A DNA stretch of 64,000 nt from Stercorarius parasiticus (taxonomy: Eukaryota; Chordata; Aves; Charadriiformes; Stercorariidae), in NCBI GenBank assembly GCA_013396915.1, contig VWZL01002000.1, positions 453,497-517,496 of the forward strand. Reading direction: 5' to 3'. Of this stretch, positions 22,701-37,700 are shown in pieces. Below the pieces are notes generated by a model. That model made no database searches and was not told the DNA's origin. It worked only from the letters and a program-made list of their open reading frames with translations. Made by a program: the position numbers and the translations under genes. How positions within the stretch are numbered: the first letter of the stretch is position 1; each line of letters opens with the position of its first letter.

Positions 22701-25700
22701 TGAAGTGAATATTAGAAATTTAATTAAAGCAACGGTGTGCGTAAACAAAAACATATCCTTTATCTCCTTTTTTTTTTTCCCCTCCCACTTACCAGCCTTT
22801 GCATAGCTTAACCTCCAACCTCTTCTAATCTTTCAGAAACTGCTTGTACTACAACATCCCTACTGAGGGACAAGTACTTTATAATGTCTACATATCACTG
22901 CCTCTTTATTAGCAGAGATGATCATTCAACCTGAAAAGGACAGCATGTTCCCAAACTTACGAAAATGTGTTTTAGGTTGAGCTCTCAGAAACATAAGGAA
23001 ACTAATATATTATTATTCAAGTTACATTTAACTTTAACCAACCGATACTATCTCTCTAGTTCACCTTAACAGCATCTTACATCCCGCTGTTCTCTGTTCA
23101 AGCCAGCAATAACATGTACAGTTTACCCTCATCGGAAAATGCAATATTATTCATGTAGAGAATGACCATGAACTTTAAATAGGGGTCTCAATTCCAGGGA
23201 AGTGCTTTCTATCAAAACTTTACAATTTATAGAATTTCAAGTCTACGTGGTTTTTTACTTTTTTACATACTTCCAAACCCCACTTTTTACTAAATCCTCT
23301 TCCTCCTTATTGTTACTACAATGTTACATTATGCAATCCCTTCATAAATTGCCCAACGTGTGCTGAATGCATGCTCTCACTTTCTTTTGCCACTGTCTTT
23401 TCCTTCGCTTCCTGTTACACTTTGAAACCACCAAGAAACCTATAAGATCAATGCCAGACAGTGAAACATATCTAAACCAAAAAATCACAAACCCAAGAGG
23501 AGAGGAATGTTAAGAGAACAGGAAATCAATTAAGTCTAATACTTGCACCTTGTCAACTTGCCTGTTTCACATCTCAGTCTTTCTGTCCTAACACCTACGG
23601 ACTGGCAGAAAGTCATGTGTCTAATCTATACACAGACATGAGTAAATTTGAAATTTGCTCCACTGAAATAATTCTGAATCACCTCAAATTAAACCAATTT
23701 ATTAGAAATTATAGGTTCATAGTTTCATCATAGCAAAAATTTTATTGACATTAATTGATTTTATTGTGCCCTGGTTCTAGCAGAGACAGGCTTAATTTTC
23801 ACATTGAGCTGGGATGAGGGTTGGCTCACACAAATTAGCCAAACAGGTATTCCATACCATGTGATGCCATGCTCAGTATATAGGGAATGTATATAGTATA
23901 TTAGTATACAGGGAAGTTGGCTGGGGGAGGGGACAGGAATCTTCACTCAGGGCAGGCTGGTGGCTTCTGGGTTCAGTCAGCGAGCGGTGGTAGGTTAATT
24001 GCGTTTTGTATATTCCATTATCAGTATTATTCTTGTTGTTTTCCTCTTTCCTTCACTGTTCTGTTAAACTACCTTTTTCTCAACCCACCCAAGCCTTTTT
24101 CTTCTGATTCTCGCCCCCCGCCCACCGCTGGCACGGAGTTGTAGTGAGACACAACTGCATGGTTCTTTGCTGCTGGCTGAGGCTCAACCACGATAGTCCT
24201 ATTTGGCACCCAACATGGGACCCAAAGAGTTGAGATAATGACAGATCTGACCAGAGCATATTAAAATGAGTTTGTTATATGCATTCATTATACTAGTTAA
24301 ATAGTTGCTGGTCACAATGTTGCTTTGTTTGTTCGCATGACTGTGTTATGTAAATTCTTACACGTACTATGTAAAACATGATGCTGTTTATCACCTCTGG
24401 GAGAGGGATCAGGATTATCATTTTGTTGTCCTGTGTAATAGCAACACATGATATGATAACATCACTGTCCAGGTGGCTATGTTGGTACGCTTATGTGGCA
24501 TTGTTGTCCTGCCCGTAATTCGGGCATTGTCTCTCAGAATTTATTAATAATCGCACCCAATCTATGAAGGAAACAGGGAGGGATACTTTCCCCAGCTCTT
24601 TTGCCTCCCTTTTTTCCTTCGGGCCAGGTATGACAGCTTTTGAGAATTCTGAATATCCTTGGGATGCTCAAACCAGTATGGTCCTGTTGCTGTGTCTCCT
24701 GAATGTGTTCCAGGTCTTGTTTGGGTTAAGCAACTATTTAAGACTACCACCCAGAGATCTGTCCCGCGGCTGGACAGTCATGGGTGGCACAGCATGTGGG
24801 AGAATATGGGTAGGTATCTAGAGAACTTCTCACCTCCAATGGTCTGGGACTTCACCCCCGAACAACTACAGGACCCTGATAAAGTGATAGAACATTTGAA
24901 AGGAAAATGCTGTGGGTATTCCAGAGAGGCACGACTCATTGCACTGTGCTGGGGCCTGGCCACTATCTACAAAACACTGCTCAATACTATGCAGCACCCT
25001 CAGGGGAAAGAGAGGGAAACCAGACTGACAGGCACTGCAGCTACTCCAACTCCTTCTCCTAGCACTGCAACAGGTACTTTGGCTATCACAACCCCTTTGA
25101 CAGGAACTGCAGCTACTCAAACCCCGGTGGCAGGCACTGCAGCTGAACCAGAAAACCAGCCCGTGCCAGTATCAGTCACCCCTATACAGAAGAAGAAATA
25201 CACGAAGACATCAGTTCTCTTAGTAAGGGATGACAGTGAACCAGAGCCACCACGAGAACAGAAGGAAGACGTAGAACAAGAGAAAGTCACCCGATCCCTA
25301 TCCCTAAGAGAGCTGCAGGATATGCGAAAAGATCTCAGCCTCCATCTGGGTGAACACATCATCACCTGGCTGCTCTGACACTGGGATAATGAGGCCAGTA
25401 GCTTGGAATTACAGGGAGGGGAGGCAAGCATCTGTGATGCCCGTCTAGGGAAGGGGGCACGGACAAGACAATTGGGAAAAGGACACAAGCCCTCAGCCTC
25501 CTGTCAGGCGTGAGGCAAAGGTACCCCTTCAGTGAAGATGTATGTCACCAAAGCAAGTGGAGCACCATGGAGAGAGGTATCCAGTACCTGAGGGAATTAG
25601 CCACGCAAAAGAGGTTTATTATGACCCGGACAACGCACAGTTACTGACAGATGTTGAAGAAGTCCAATGCATATAGCCCCTGTTGCAGAAGTTTGTACGG

Positions 25701-28700
25701 AGCACACCATCATCATCTGCCAGCTTATTGGCAGTGATGGAACGGAAAGTTGAAAATGGATCAATGGTGGATGAGGCAGCTGGCCAACTCTGGCTATATG
25801 AAGAAAGTCTCTCTTTGTCCCTTACCTCAGCTGTGGAGAAACTGTCCCAGAAGGTCCAGCAACTTGAAAAGAATATGTCCTACTCTCCACCTGAATGGGC
25901 CAGTACCTCAGCTATTAGGAGCAGGTGTTTCTCTGCTCAAGAGAGGGGATATAGAAGGTGCACACCATGGGGCACCCTGTGGTTTTACCTGCGTGACCAC
26001 ACAGAGGACATGAAGTGGGATGGACAACCCACCCTGATCCTACAGGCATGGGTACATGAGTTGCAAGGAATAACAAACACAAAAGGGGATCCCTCCAGGA
26101 AAAGTGCTGCCCCAGTTTCCAGCAGGCAGTTCCCCAGACACAGCAGAAGGCCTGATCTTACTTCTGATCCTCTTGAAGTGACTTCTAAGTCATTTTTGTA
26201 AGAAGTGAGTAACGAATACTATGATCAGGCTGCTAGGATTGAAGTGGCTCAGGTGGATCTGGACTGGCAACATAAGGGTGAACTATTCATAGCTCAATGG
26301 GTCCATGACACCTCAGGTCATCAAGGAAGAGATGCGACATATAGATGGGCTCATGACTGAGGGGTGGACTTGACCATGGAGACTATTCCACAGGTCATCC
26401 ATGAATGTGAGATGTGGGGGCTGCAATCAAGCAAGCCAAGTAGTTAAAGCCTCTCTGGTATGGATGACTTCATCCTCCTTCCTTTCCTTCTAAGCAAGGT
26501 ATACAAAAAGTTTGCTTCCTGTATTACAGATTTTTCTTTTAATTCACATGCAGTTTTCTCCACTTCAACTATGATTGTCTATTTCCACAGAGAAGGTTAA
26601 GACTGAAGAAATGGTTGTGATTTTGCTCTGTGGACAGAAAAAACATTTGAGCAAACAAAAAGCTACTTTTACGGTTGAATTTTCACACATATTCACCCTA
26701 GGCATAATTAATGGGAGCAAAAGGAAAAACAGTCAGTCAATTTGCTGAATACCATAGATTTATTTTTACTATCACCATAAATATGGCAAACAACCAAAAG
26801 AATACCAAAGATCTCAACACATAATAATAATAATAATGATTTAATTGTCATACGGGACACTCAGTGAAATAGTTCACATCTGAAATGGAGAAGAATCAAG
26901 AAGTCCAGATGGAAACATGGCCTCTTGTATTATGAAGACAAAACTTTGAAAGAGAAACTTTTAGCACAGCTGGGCACTGGCTAGGGTCCAAGGGCAGTAA
27001 TAATGGTATCCGTCAACTCAAAGATCAGGTAAGTACACAATATTTTGTGTGGGCTACTCAGATTCATCTAATTCATATAGTTTTAATTATTCACACACCT
27101 ATTGGGTGAAAATATTATTAAGCAAGTACTTTCCATCAGGTTCCTAGAATGGATGTTCTTTTGATACCAAGGACAGAGAAAGTAATGAGAGATGTAGCCT
27201 GTCTAGATTTGATTGTTAACCAACAGAGTCTGGCTGAGAATCTGAAGGTGAAAGATCATCAGAAAGCAAGAGAAACTAAGAATTCAAAGTACAAAAAGAA
27301 AAACACTAAGACAGAAAGATTATAAAAAAAACAAAACGAAACGGACACAGGGACAGTACATTTCAGTAAATTCAGAGAGGAAATAGGGGAAAATCAGTGG
27401 AAAGAAAGTAATGCAGAAAATTTGGTACTTTCTCAGGAAGCAAAGTAACAAAAGCCCAAACATAAACTAACTCACTAAAATGCCAGACCAGTCCAGCTAA
27501 ACCCTAAGTCTTTGGAAAAAGGCAATATGAAAGTGCATGACAGTGAAGGCTATGAAACCACAAAACAAACGGAAGACTCAGACACAAAATGAGGTGCAGT
27601 CAGAAATGGACACAGAGGAAATGGCAAACGTTGTAAGCAGCATCCGTTGGCGGGCTCCTCCAAACAGAAGGGCAACTTCTGGCAGATAATGCTGTTAAAT
27701 ACCTGTCATCAGCAGCAATTTGGTAATTATTGAATTGGCACCAAATACAAAGGGTTGTTTCTCATTAAAATAGGAAATACACACTGAGTTCTGACATCAG
27801 ATTTCACTAAGTTGGTTGGATGTGATTCACTTAACAATACTAATACAGGTGGGTGAAGCAATCCCGAAGTTGGTAACAATTACTTTTGACTCTTAAAAGA
27901 TGATGACTGAGGATCCAAAAGACTGGAGAGGCTTGCTGAGTTTGCAGAAAAGCTGAACTTGCCCAACTTGCCCATGGACACAGTAGGGTTATAATTAAAA
28001 GAAAAGTTGTCTTCTGAGCCAGGGAGACAGACTAAGCAAGTAATCTAAAGTTTTGAGAATTACCCTTTTCCCATGCCCTAGAAACAGTTAAACCCCACAT
28101 CTACTAACAGTTAAGCCCTCACATTTATTAAATGTGAGGCATCTGTGTGGTCTCCCTAGCCACTCTGTGTGGATACTAACACCTCGCTGTGGTATGTTCT
28201 CCATGTGTGCATGACTGAAGATGGTTAGTCTTGAAGGCTCCACTTCGCAGACATTGAGGAAAGTCTATTTTGCACTATAAAAACCACTATACAAACCAGA
28301 AGAGTTCTCTGTCATACAAGTCACAGTCTGATATCAGTAACAAATGGCAAACTAGTGATTGTGCGTGTGTGCTTTGTGAAACAGAAGTAAAACACTGAAA
28401 TAAAGTTACACTAGTAGAGAGTATCCCAAGACCTCTACAGAAGTTACTATTTCTTGGAAGTAAAATTTTTTGCTGAATTTAAGATGACTTATTTTTATTC
28501 TGGTCTTAACAGACTAACAATGCAACTCTAGAGAGGATATGTACATACTGATGCGTCCACAAACGTGGATGGTGCATGGCAGTGCATACCCACTTCTAGT
28601 GCTTTTTTGGGATGATTCTCAATGGAGTCCTAGAAGCTACAGGAATCTCCGTATCTATATGACAGAACTTTGGACTATGAGGAGCTAGAACTTCAGAGTA

Positions 28701-31700
28701 TACACCTGCAGTCTTTTATCCTACCTCTTTCATAAAAAATTAAATAAATCAAAATTCACAACACACTTAGAGAAGTGAAAAAAGAAAGAACAGCATATCA
28801 AAAATGGGTACCTCATTCATGCTGTCCCACAAGTCATCACTCTGGGCAGATGCATACTTGTGATTATGCAAGTATACCTCAATGCCAGCTTGGAAAACAT
28901 CCTTCGTCAGATAGTGCTTCAGCATCAAAAGAAGTGAAGCCCCCTTTAGGCAGCAAAAAAGAAAAAGAATTGGTAAATTAAAGTTACAGAACTTGCTAAA
29001 GCATATGCATATTACAGCTCTTCCACAGTACAAGAATAACTCAGAAGCTGGCAGATTTTATCCCAAACTATATCACTTAAATAATTACCTTAACACTCAG
29101 TTACCTTTGAAAAAATTTTTAATATTTCATAAACTTCAAATATAGTTACAAAAAAGGCCAATACAACTTGAAATATTTTCCTAGATGCTTTGGAAAAAAA
29201 ATATTTTTAAATATTTTTTTAATATTTTGAAGGCTCAAAATACAGTTACAAAACAGGCTAATAGAGCTTTACATTTTGTCCAATTAACATCATCTCAAAA
29301 ATATTGCCTTCTTACTGTATGGATCAGAACTGCACTTATAAGACAGTGTTTAGCAGTCACATGATTTGCAGTTATATAAAAAACCTAAAAATACAGGAAA
29401 AAGATGAGATACACTTAGTAGGATAGAACTGACAGTGCATTTTGACAGTGCTTAAATACAATTGTGTTTTGTTAAAAAAAGGAGTGACTCAGTAGTTCTA
29501 ATATCGAAGTAGCCACAAATGTGTAGACAGAAAGGTGGTAGCTTTTGCTTTTTAAAAACATAGCTGAAAGCCAATTCCTTTCCATAGAAATGGTTCTATG
29601 TCACAGCCACTAATAAATAAATTGCCTGAGGACTTGCATACTGTACAACTGAATGCAGATGAGGAGCCATAGATCATGAAAAGTTTAAACATGCACTTCA
29701 TATTTTTGGTACTATTTCTGAGAATGGATCAGGAAAAAATTAACAGGAAGATTTTAATGAGAGCATGTATGATTTCTTACACATTCCAAATTAAAGTTTT
29801 GGAATTTAATTTGGAATCTTGCCTGAAACTAAAGGCTGACTGGTTAATCTGATTATTCATAAAACGCCCCTACTATAGTTTTAATAATATGGTCTTAATT
29901 TCCTCTCTTGCACACATCCATACTTAAGCTATAGCTCTACTATTTTATTTTCCTTACTATTATACCGTCCCAAACACTTTGTTGTTGTAGGTGGATTGTT
30001 TTCCCACCCTTGAGTGTCAGTTGGTAGTACAGTAAAACAAAAAAATTGTAAAATTCAATAACAGACCACCCTTAGCTTTTTAGGGACCATGTTGAAAGTG
30101 CCTTCCCACTCAAATTGCCAAGGGCATTAGGTAAGATATAGGCCCAAGAGTAGCCGAATGCAAAGACTGCATGCATGAATGAAGAGCTATGCAATGAAAG
30201 CCCCTGAAACATAGAAAGCAGCCATGAAAAACCCATTTCTGACAATGCAAGAGCAAAGCTTCTTTTGGTTAGCTCCTAAACTCAAAGGTGTAAGTTGATT
30301 TATTTCTATTCAGAAGGTGCACATAGTTATTAGTAGGAATAAAGTAATTCTCCAAATATAACACTTTACTAATTGACTGGAACTCCAGCCCAATGACTTA
30401 TGGATTATTTCCATTAAAATTATATACAATTTTGATCAGGCAAAAAGTGACAGAATTGTTAACTGTGAAGTTAGTTGGCAATAGACATGATCACGCATGA
30501 TGCATAGCTTCTAGAAGCTCACCAAAAAGGTAGTTACTTGGGACAGCAATTCTGAAGCATGAAACAGCCATGCCTTTTGACATACAGCTTCGTGAAAGAA
30601 ACAAAACCCATTTCAAAAAAAAGGGAAGCTAAAAATCACACATCTCTGTTCTTGTAGTTCAGAAAACAGAGACCAAAATAAACAGAACCATATCACTATT
30701 GTAGGCCCATTTGGTATCTCTGACTCCTCAAGAATGCCAGACAACACTCGTCGACAAGTTGAGACTTGCAAAAAAAAAAAAAAAAATTCAGAGGAGACAA
30801 ACCAAGACAGCTGTGGGAACTGCATTCCACTGAGCATAGGAAGATATAGTATTTGACTATTTTCTAGTAAGCACTAGCAGTCCCTATGGTTTCTTATTAG
30901 ATCAAAGTACAACCATACACAGCTAGTAGTGGGAAAAAATGACAGCTAATTCAAAAGATCTAAAAGGCTTTCCTCCCACAGTACCAAAATCATGGGACAC
31001 AGTATCTAAAACCTGAGACAATGTGAGTAAAAAATTGGCAAATATAGATATTTTCTCCCTCGTGCATTTTCAAGTGAGGAACTGTGAAGGTTTAAAAACA
31101 CAAACCTCACACACAACCCTCACTAGACATTAAAAATAATCGAGTTACTAATAATCAAGTCAATAATCAAAAGCAGAAAGAGTATAAAAAGGAGCGATTG
31201 CTTCAATAAGTGCCTTGTTGTTACTCTTTTCTTAAGCACTTGTTACAGTCTGCTATCAAAAGAAGAATATATTTCTAACTGAAAATTTTGTTTTACCTGC
31301 TGGGTCCCCTCTTACATCTTCATGAGTATTGTTTGTGCTGAAGCATACACCAAGCAGGACATTAAGTAAGGACACAAATACACATACATTATCTTTTCCT
31401 AATTGTAGATGCTCAGAAACTCTACTAAGAGATCCTGCATTGTTTGTACTAGATGTTAATTACCTCCAAACAGTTGTCAGTACATGCCTACTTATTCATG
31501 ATTCCACATTTGTGTTTTCAATAGCTAATATATCACTTTCCAAATATTTCTACAGTTACCTTGATATAAGAAAGTGCATCAAACATTTCTTCAATTTGCT
31601 CTGAAGACTGAACAGCAGAAGAGACTGGATGTGAAGAATTCAAAGAATCCTTCATCATAGCTTTGAAAATTAAATTAAGGAAATCTTCATCCTAAGAAGA

Positions 31701-34700
31701 AAAACATTTATAAGTGCCTGAGAAGACAGAACATACATGGTCAGCAGAACAGTACAAGTTGTGTCTGCTTAGCTCTTCCATGGTCTAACATGCCAATGCT
31801 CATCTTCCTGCCCATGAAGGCAGCAAAAGAAATATCAGGGTAGCATTTGTGAAATCTGCTTTCCCTGCCACATTTTAGCAGCAGAATCTCACTCTTGAGT
31901 TTGCATCATTATCCAGACCCTTAAGCTCCTGCCTCAGGTAAATGCATCATTGGCACTAGAGAAAACAAATGTACCTACTAAGTAAGTACGTGCTGAATTT
32001 CAGATTTGGCTCACCAACGTTTTTAGTTCATTTACAGCAAGCAGGAAATATAAAAGCATGACTTCTTTAGTATGCTTTAATATTAAAGCATGAGGTCTAG
32101 GGAAATAACTCACTACAGTGATGTTTCTGTGAATATAAACCTTATCTAGTGATCCTAATACCAAAGTCTCTTCCTTCTTCTCTTCTAGAATGAAGATATT
32201 TGAATTTAATACATTATTATCAGAACAAGACAACCCCAAACACTGAAAAGTAGCTGATTGTACTGGTATTTGTCCATTTCATTTCATCGAGACTTGAGAA
32301 TTCTCTACACATAGTTTCCTCTACACAGTAGACAGTTAAAAAAAAATAAAAATAAAAAGGTAAGACTTGTACACAATACAATAAGGATATCCTTTAAATT
32401 TTTTAAAGTTATTCTTCTTGAATGCAGAAGTTCTGAGTGATTTTTTTTTTATTTTTACCAAAACACATTTTGGCTCCAAGTGGTAAAATGAGATGTTAGT
32501 GAAGGCACCTTGTCAGGCACATTTCAGAATAAAGTATACAAGTGTTACATGTGTCCTTGTTAAAACATTAGTATAGCTTTGTGTCCCCCCCTCACCACAT
32601 ATGCACCCAACAAGCGGAATGGCTATACAAACACACTTTCAGTGGCCATCAAACTCAACAACCAAGCTAGCTAGGCGAAATGAAAAGCTTCTTAAACATC
32701 AGCTCAAAGAAAGAATTGTACTGAACCAAGTTAGCAAACCAAGTTTCTTAACACTGTAACAAGGGTGAATTAAGAGCTCAAAACTTGCACTTGGTCAGAA
32801 TGCTGAAGAGAACACAATCCAGCAAGTAGGAAACACTCAGTGTGCATCAGGTTTTTAATCCCATGACTAATGTCAATCACATAAACACTCCTGGAAGCTG
32901 GCTCCAGAGCTCAAGTATCTCCTCTCCTAGGAGATACCTTTACCCAGGATGCAAAATTAGTCTCTCCACTGCCCCCTCCATTTAGTTCCGCCAATTTTTG
33001 TTTCTCTACTTGCATTCAGTGACAGGGATGCGTTACAGGAGTAGCTGGTATCCCTTTCTTGGAGAGGAAAGATCTAGTTTGCATCCTTCATGTTTTCCAG
33101 GGTCTGAAAAGCCAGGTCACTTAGTACCTGAGAGAGTTTTCAAATGATCACTAGGTTATTATATCAAAAAGATTCTATCCTTCAACCATATCTATAAAAA
33201 GAAGTGCCTTTGGGAGCAGTGGTTTGTACTATTACTGTAACTCAATGCTATTAGAATACACGGGGTGGCACCATATGATACCTTTATAGCAGATCCCCAG
33301 ATTTATGAATCCCAAAGTAATTCAGACACAAGCAAGTACCACAATGAGGGAAAAACAGGTATTAATCTAGGCATTTATAGTAACCTAAAGCTCTGGTGCT
33401 TCCTAAGTCTACTAGAAAAAGTAGAGGCAGACAAACTTGGTCAACAACATGCCTGGACTTCCTGTATAAAGATTTTAAGTTATAATTTGATATATAGACA
33501 CCTACACCTTTTAACATCTGCTATTTTGCACAGAATGCTTTAATCTACACAAAACACAAAAACTGCATGTAGACTACTACCAAAATAAAAAATTAAAACC
33601 CACAAAAACAAAGTACCCTCCCCAAAGTCCCCCCAAAACCACTTCTAATATAATGAAAGTGCCAAAGCAGAGAAGATATAGTATAATCTCAATGGTGCCC
33701 AAAGCTATTTCAGTATAAGTTTATAGTCCTTTATGGTCAACATTAAAAAATAGATCTTAGCAGAAGTACAGTAGGTGTAGTCACAGAAAGTACTTACTGA
33801 ATGTAATTCTGGAAAAACCTCCTCCATGGCAAAGTACTCCATGAAAGTGGCAAATCCCTCATTCAGCCAGAGATCGTTCCACCATTCCATAGTTACTAGA
33901 TTTCCAAACCACTATGAAAGATGAAAAATGTCATTCTTTTTCAGAAATAAAATCAAATCCATCCTCAGCTTTATCTTGTGGCAAAGTCAAGTTCAGTCAA
34001 AACCAAACCCCCAAGTACGTCACAACAGAGTTGCACTCTGCCTGTTAAACTGGAGAAAATATACCTGCAGGTATTCTGAACAGATACAATGCACAGTGAG
34101 GGCAGTGGCGAATTTAAGGACAGTATTGCATTTTAAAAAAACAAAAAAAAGAACCCACCACATTTAAGCAATGACCTTCCCAATATAGTACCTGATGGGC
34201 AAGCTCATGTGCTATCACTGCAGTTATTAACTTTTTATCCCTTGCTGAAGAAGTATTACTGTCAAACAACAGTGTTGTTTCTCGGAAGGTGATCAAGCCC
34301 CAGTTTTCCATTGCACCGGACTGAAAATCAGGAATTGCCACCAGATCTGAAAAAGATTTGAAAGAAGCTTTTGAAAACTGCTAGTTAAAGCAATTATGTA
34401 TTTCAAGTCTACCTATTCTATTATATAATCCCTAAGTCCCTCATTTTTTAAATCCTGTGGTGTGGATATCTGCTTACATCTAAAGCATAGAAGCCCCATA
34501 GATGTATAACCATTCTTCTGTAACAGTACTCTAGATGAACTTAAAGCACTACACAGACACTGCCTACAGATCTTGCAAGCACACAAGTAACAAGGAAATG
34601 GGGCTGCCCCTGCTGAAAGTAGTGTCTTAGAAGACTGCATTTCATTATCTTTCCAGCCAAACTAATACATGCAGAGAAGTCAGGCTGCAGATTTTGCACC

Positions 34701-37700
34701 GGTGAATACGGTTCACAGACTAAGAATTCTGTATCTCCCTGCCAAGGCACATCCACATGAAACTTACACCAAATTATTTCTTTGATGTTATGTACAAGTA
34801 TAAGCAATCCAGTGTCAAAAGCTCACAAAATTTTTTCCAGCTTGGGAATCACTTAATACTCATACCCAGTCAAACATTTAATGAATTTTTTTAACAATTT
34901 TGGGGGAACCTTATTTCACAGATGTTTTATGCTATCTTTTTTTTTAAGCACATCTTTTCAGAATGAAAATTCCCCTGCATTTCTCAGAATTGATTAGGGC
35001 TTCTTCTTCAGCTTAAAAAAAGATCAAAAGAACTTACCTAATTTTTCAAGAGGGTAGTTTATTAAGAAGTATTTTTGATAAAACTCCAGAAGTTTCACTG
35101 CTGTGTTTAGGGCATACCCAACTTGGTTTAAATGCTGCGGTAAGGCATAGACAGATACCTAGTCCAAACAGAGAAGAGAAAAGATTTTGAAATATACAGC
35201 TACAAAAGCTTTAGAAGTAAAAGAAGAGCTGGCAAAAGTTCCTGAAACAGATAGGACACGGTTTTGGGTACACACAAGTTGCGAACAGTAGTTATGAAGC
35301 TGTCAATAAAGAGTTAATTTTTTTGCTAGGGCTTATTCACTAGACAAAATACAGGCAGACTATCAAATTGATCCATGTGTATACAAGAATAATTCAAGGC
35401 TTACACCTTTAAGGAAGGTGTTCAAAAATGGTCTACATGAACAGAAATAGATCCATTTCCTTTTTTACTCCCTGATGAGTTATTAAGTGACCCTCTGTGC
35501 ATATCTCAATGAATCTAGAAATTTAGGCTATCAGTGTGATAACACTAGTATCATCTGCAAGAAATTCTCTCAAGAAATAATAACATGTTGATCCAGGTTT
35601 AGGATACCCTTTAGGACACAAACACAAAATATGTTAAGTTTTCCTGTTCTATTAAAAAAAAAAAAAAAAAAAGAAAGAAAAGTCCCTCTTACTCTGCTAC
35701 AAATCAGTTAAAAAATGACGTTTCATATAGATTGATAGGGTGACCTTTTAATTTTTGAGTTTGAACAAAGCACATACCAGAAAGGATCTAACCTAGTGTT
35801 CCTGAAGTACAGAAGTATGATTAGCTGCAAATTCTAAGCTCAAAGAGAAAACATAAAAGCCCCCCAGGATCTTCTGGAGTTGAGAAAAATCTCATTGCAT
35901 TATGAACACAAAGCAACTTTACTTCAAGTGTAAGATATCTTATAACATCCATGACGATAAACTTATTCTGTGTGAACTGGTTAGCTCAAATTTTTTGAAT
36001 CTCCCAGCCACAAATTGCTGGAAGCATTTTGAGAACGTATTTTGTGGAAAACATCATTATATGCTTCCTTCTTACAGTCTCCCTTGGCTTACTAGACACT
36101 GTTGGCAACAGAACAACCCACTAGCTAGAGTCTTATGCTTCATCCCTTTAAGCTGGCAAGTACTCTTAAATGTTGCTAGACACCTTGTGTTTCGTGCCTT
36201 CTAAAGGTCTGCTGGACTTCCCTAGCTTGGCCAAATCTTGCTTGGTGATCAGAATGAAGGAGAAACACAGTTAAGAAACACTTTCCTTAGTTAGAATACA
36301 TCACTCAGTCTTCTCCTCTCCTACATGCCTGTGCCAAAAAATACTTCTGAAGTACTGACAATCCATGCAAGTTAGTCTCACTATTATGAACAAAGCAGAG
36401 CACATTACATAGATGGCTTTTTCAGTATCTCTGCAAACACAAAACATTGAGTCTACTGATCAGTTTTCTGCATGGTAAAGAAATGGCTATATGGTTTTAC
36501 CAGAATACGGTTCAAATACAGACCTGAATAATAGTCCCAAGGAGGAAAAAAAAAAATTTTTTAAAAAAAATGCAGTAGTCTAACTTTTCAGGTCATACCA
36601 GTCTGTCCTATTGTCCTATTCAGCTATAATTAGAAATACTTGTTCATGTCATAATCAAACACCTATTGACCAGTATTTTTACTTGTGTATATTGGATTAA
36701 AGAGAGGGCTGCTTCTTCTGCAGTGCTACTGGCACTATTCCCTCGCTCTTTCTAGGTAGGTACCAGCACTTCCAACATTTCACCACAAAGGGGGCAGTTC
36801 CTGCTAGAAAGTCATGAAAATCATTGCTCACATGAAACTCCTGAAGCTCCTAAAATTAGACTAAGGAGCATCTCCTACCATTACCATGTTTTTCCTTTAG
36901 CTATTTTAATGGCACACATTGTAGGAACTGCTCACTGACCCTGCAGGCCATATCCCCACAGAGGAAAAAGACCAAACAGGACAAACTCTTTGATTTTTGG
37001 AATCTTTGGAAAAACAAAAAACCTACAAGAAAATCCTTGTGTTGAAGTGACTAAATGCAGACTTAAAGTTAGACTAAATCTGTTTTACTGCAGTCATGGG
37101 TTTTTTTAGGTAAGTTATCTTTGGCGGTACAGAACATGTTTGCACCACTGCTTGAAATAGTATGTAGGCTTCCCTGGGAACTGTAATGTTTCTGTACATC
37201 ATCTGAAAAACACTTGGTTTGCATGACATTACTCCCTCACAGACGAAGCGTTAAACTAAAAGTTTAAAGCTTCCAGCTCTGAAAGCTCTTGGTAATTTTA
37301 GATTTTGACAGTTTACATTGTTAACAAAACCTGATGCTGAGTCTCTTGCTGTAAAAGTCTCAATCTGGTATAAGCCCTGAAGTGAGTCCAACCTACAGCA
37401 AATGGCTTCTGTCCCCTACCTGTAATGAGTATAATAAAACCAAGAAAATAAATAAATTTAAGAGAGGCAGAGTTTGCATGTTGGTTTGGGGTTTTTTTGT
37501 TCTGTTTTGGTTGGCTGGCTGGCTTGGGAGGGGTGAGGGAAAACTGAAAGTGGAACAAACATACCTGACTCCCATGAGTTTCCCTACTTATGTTTTTCAA
37601 GTCTGCAACAACGAAGGCTACTAGGTAGGTGCTCATCTTTAAGCTCACAAAAAACTCATCTTGAACAATTCCATCTGCCACAGGAGTAGTGGCTTTCTGC

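Larger units (their letters stand above)
22327..28811 (-). other. LNPEP intron 9
   Basis: The longest intron between two placed coding exons. It holds the ERV-L relic at 23765-26480 and a (TAA)n at 26821-26838. 22327-23764 and 26481-28811 show nothing recognisable. Confidence 0.7.

Noticed and set aside
24659..25378. 240-codon open frame as a possible new host gene
   Set aside because: It follows an LTR and a primer-binding site and precedes viral integrase sequence, so it is ERV-L gag.
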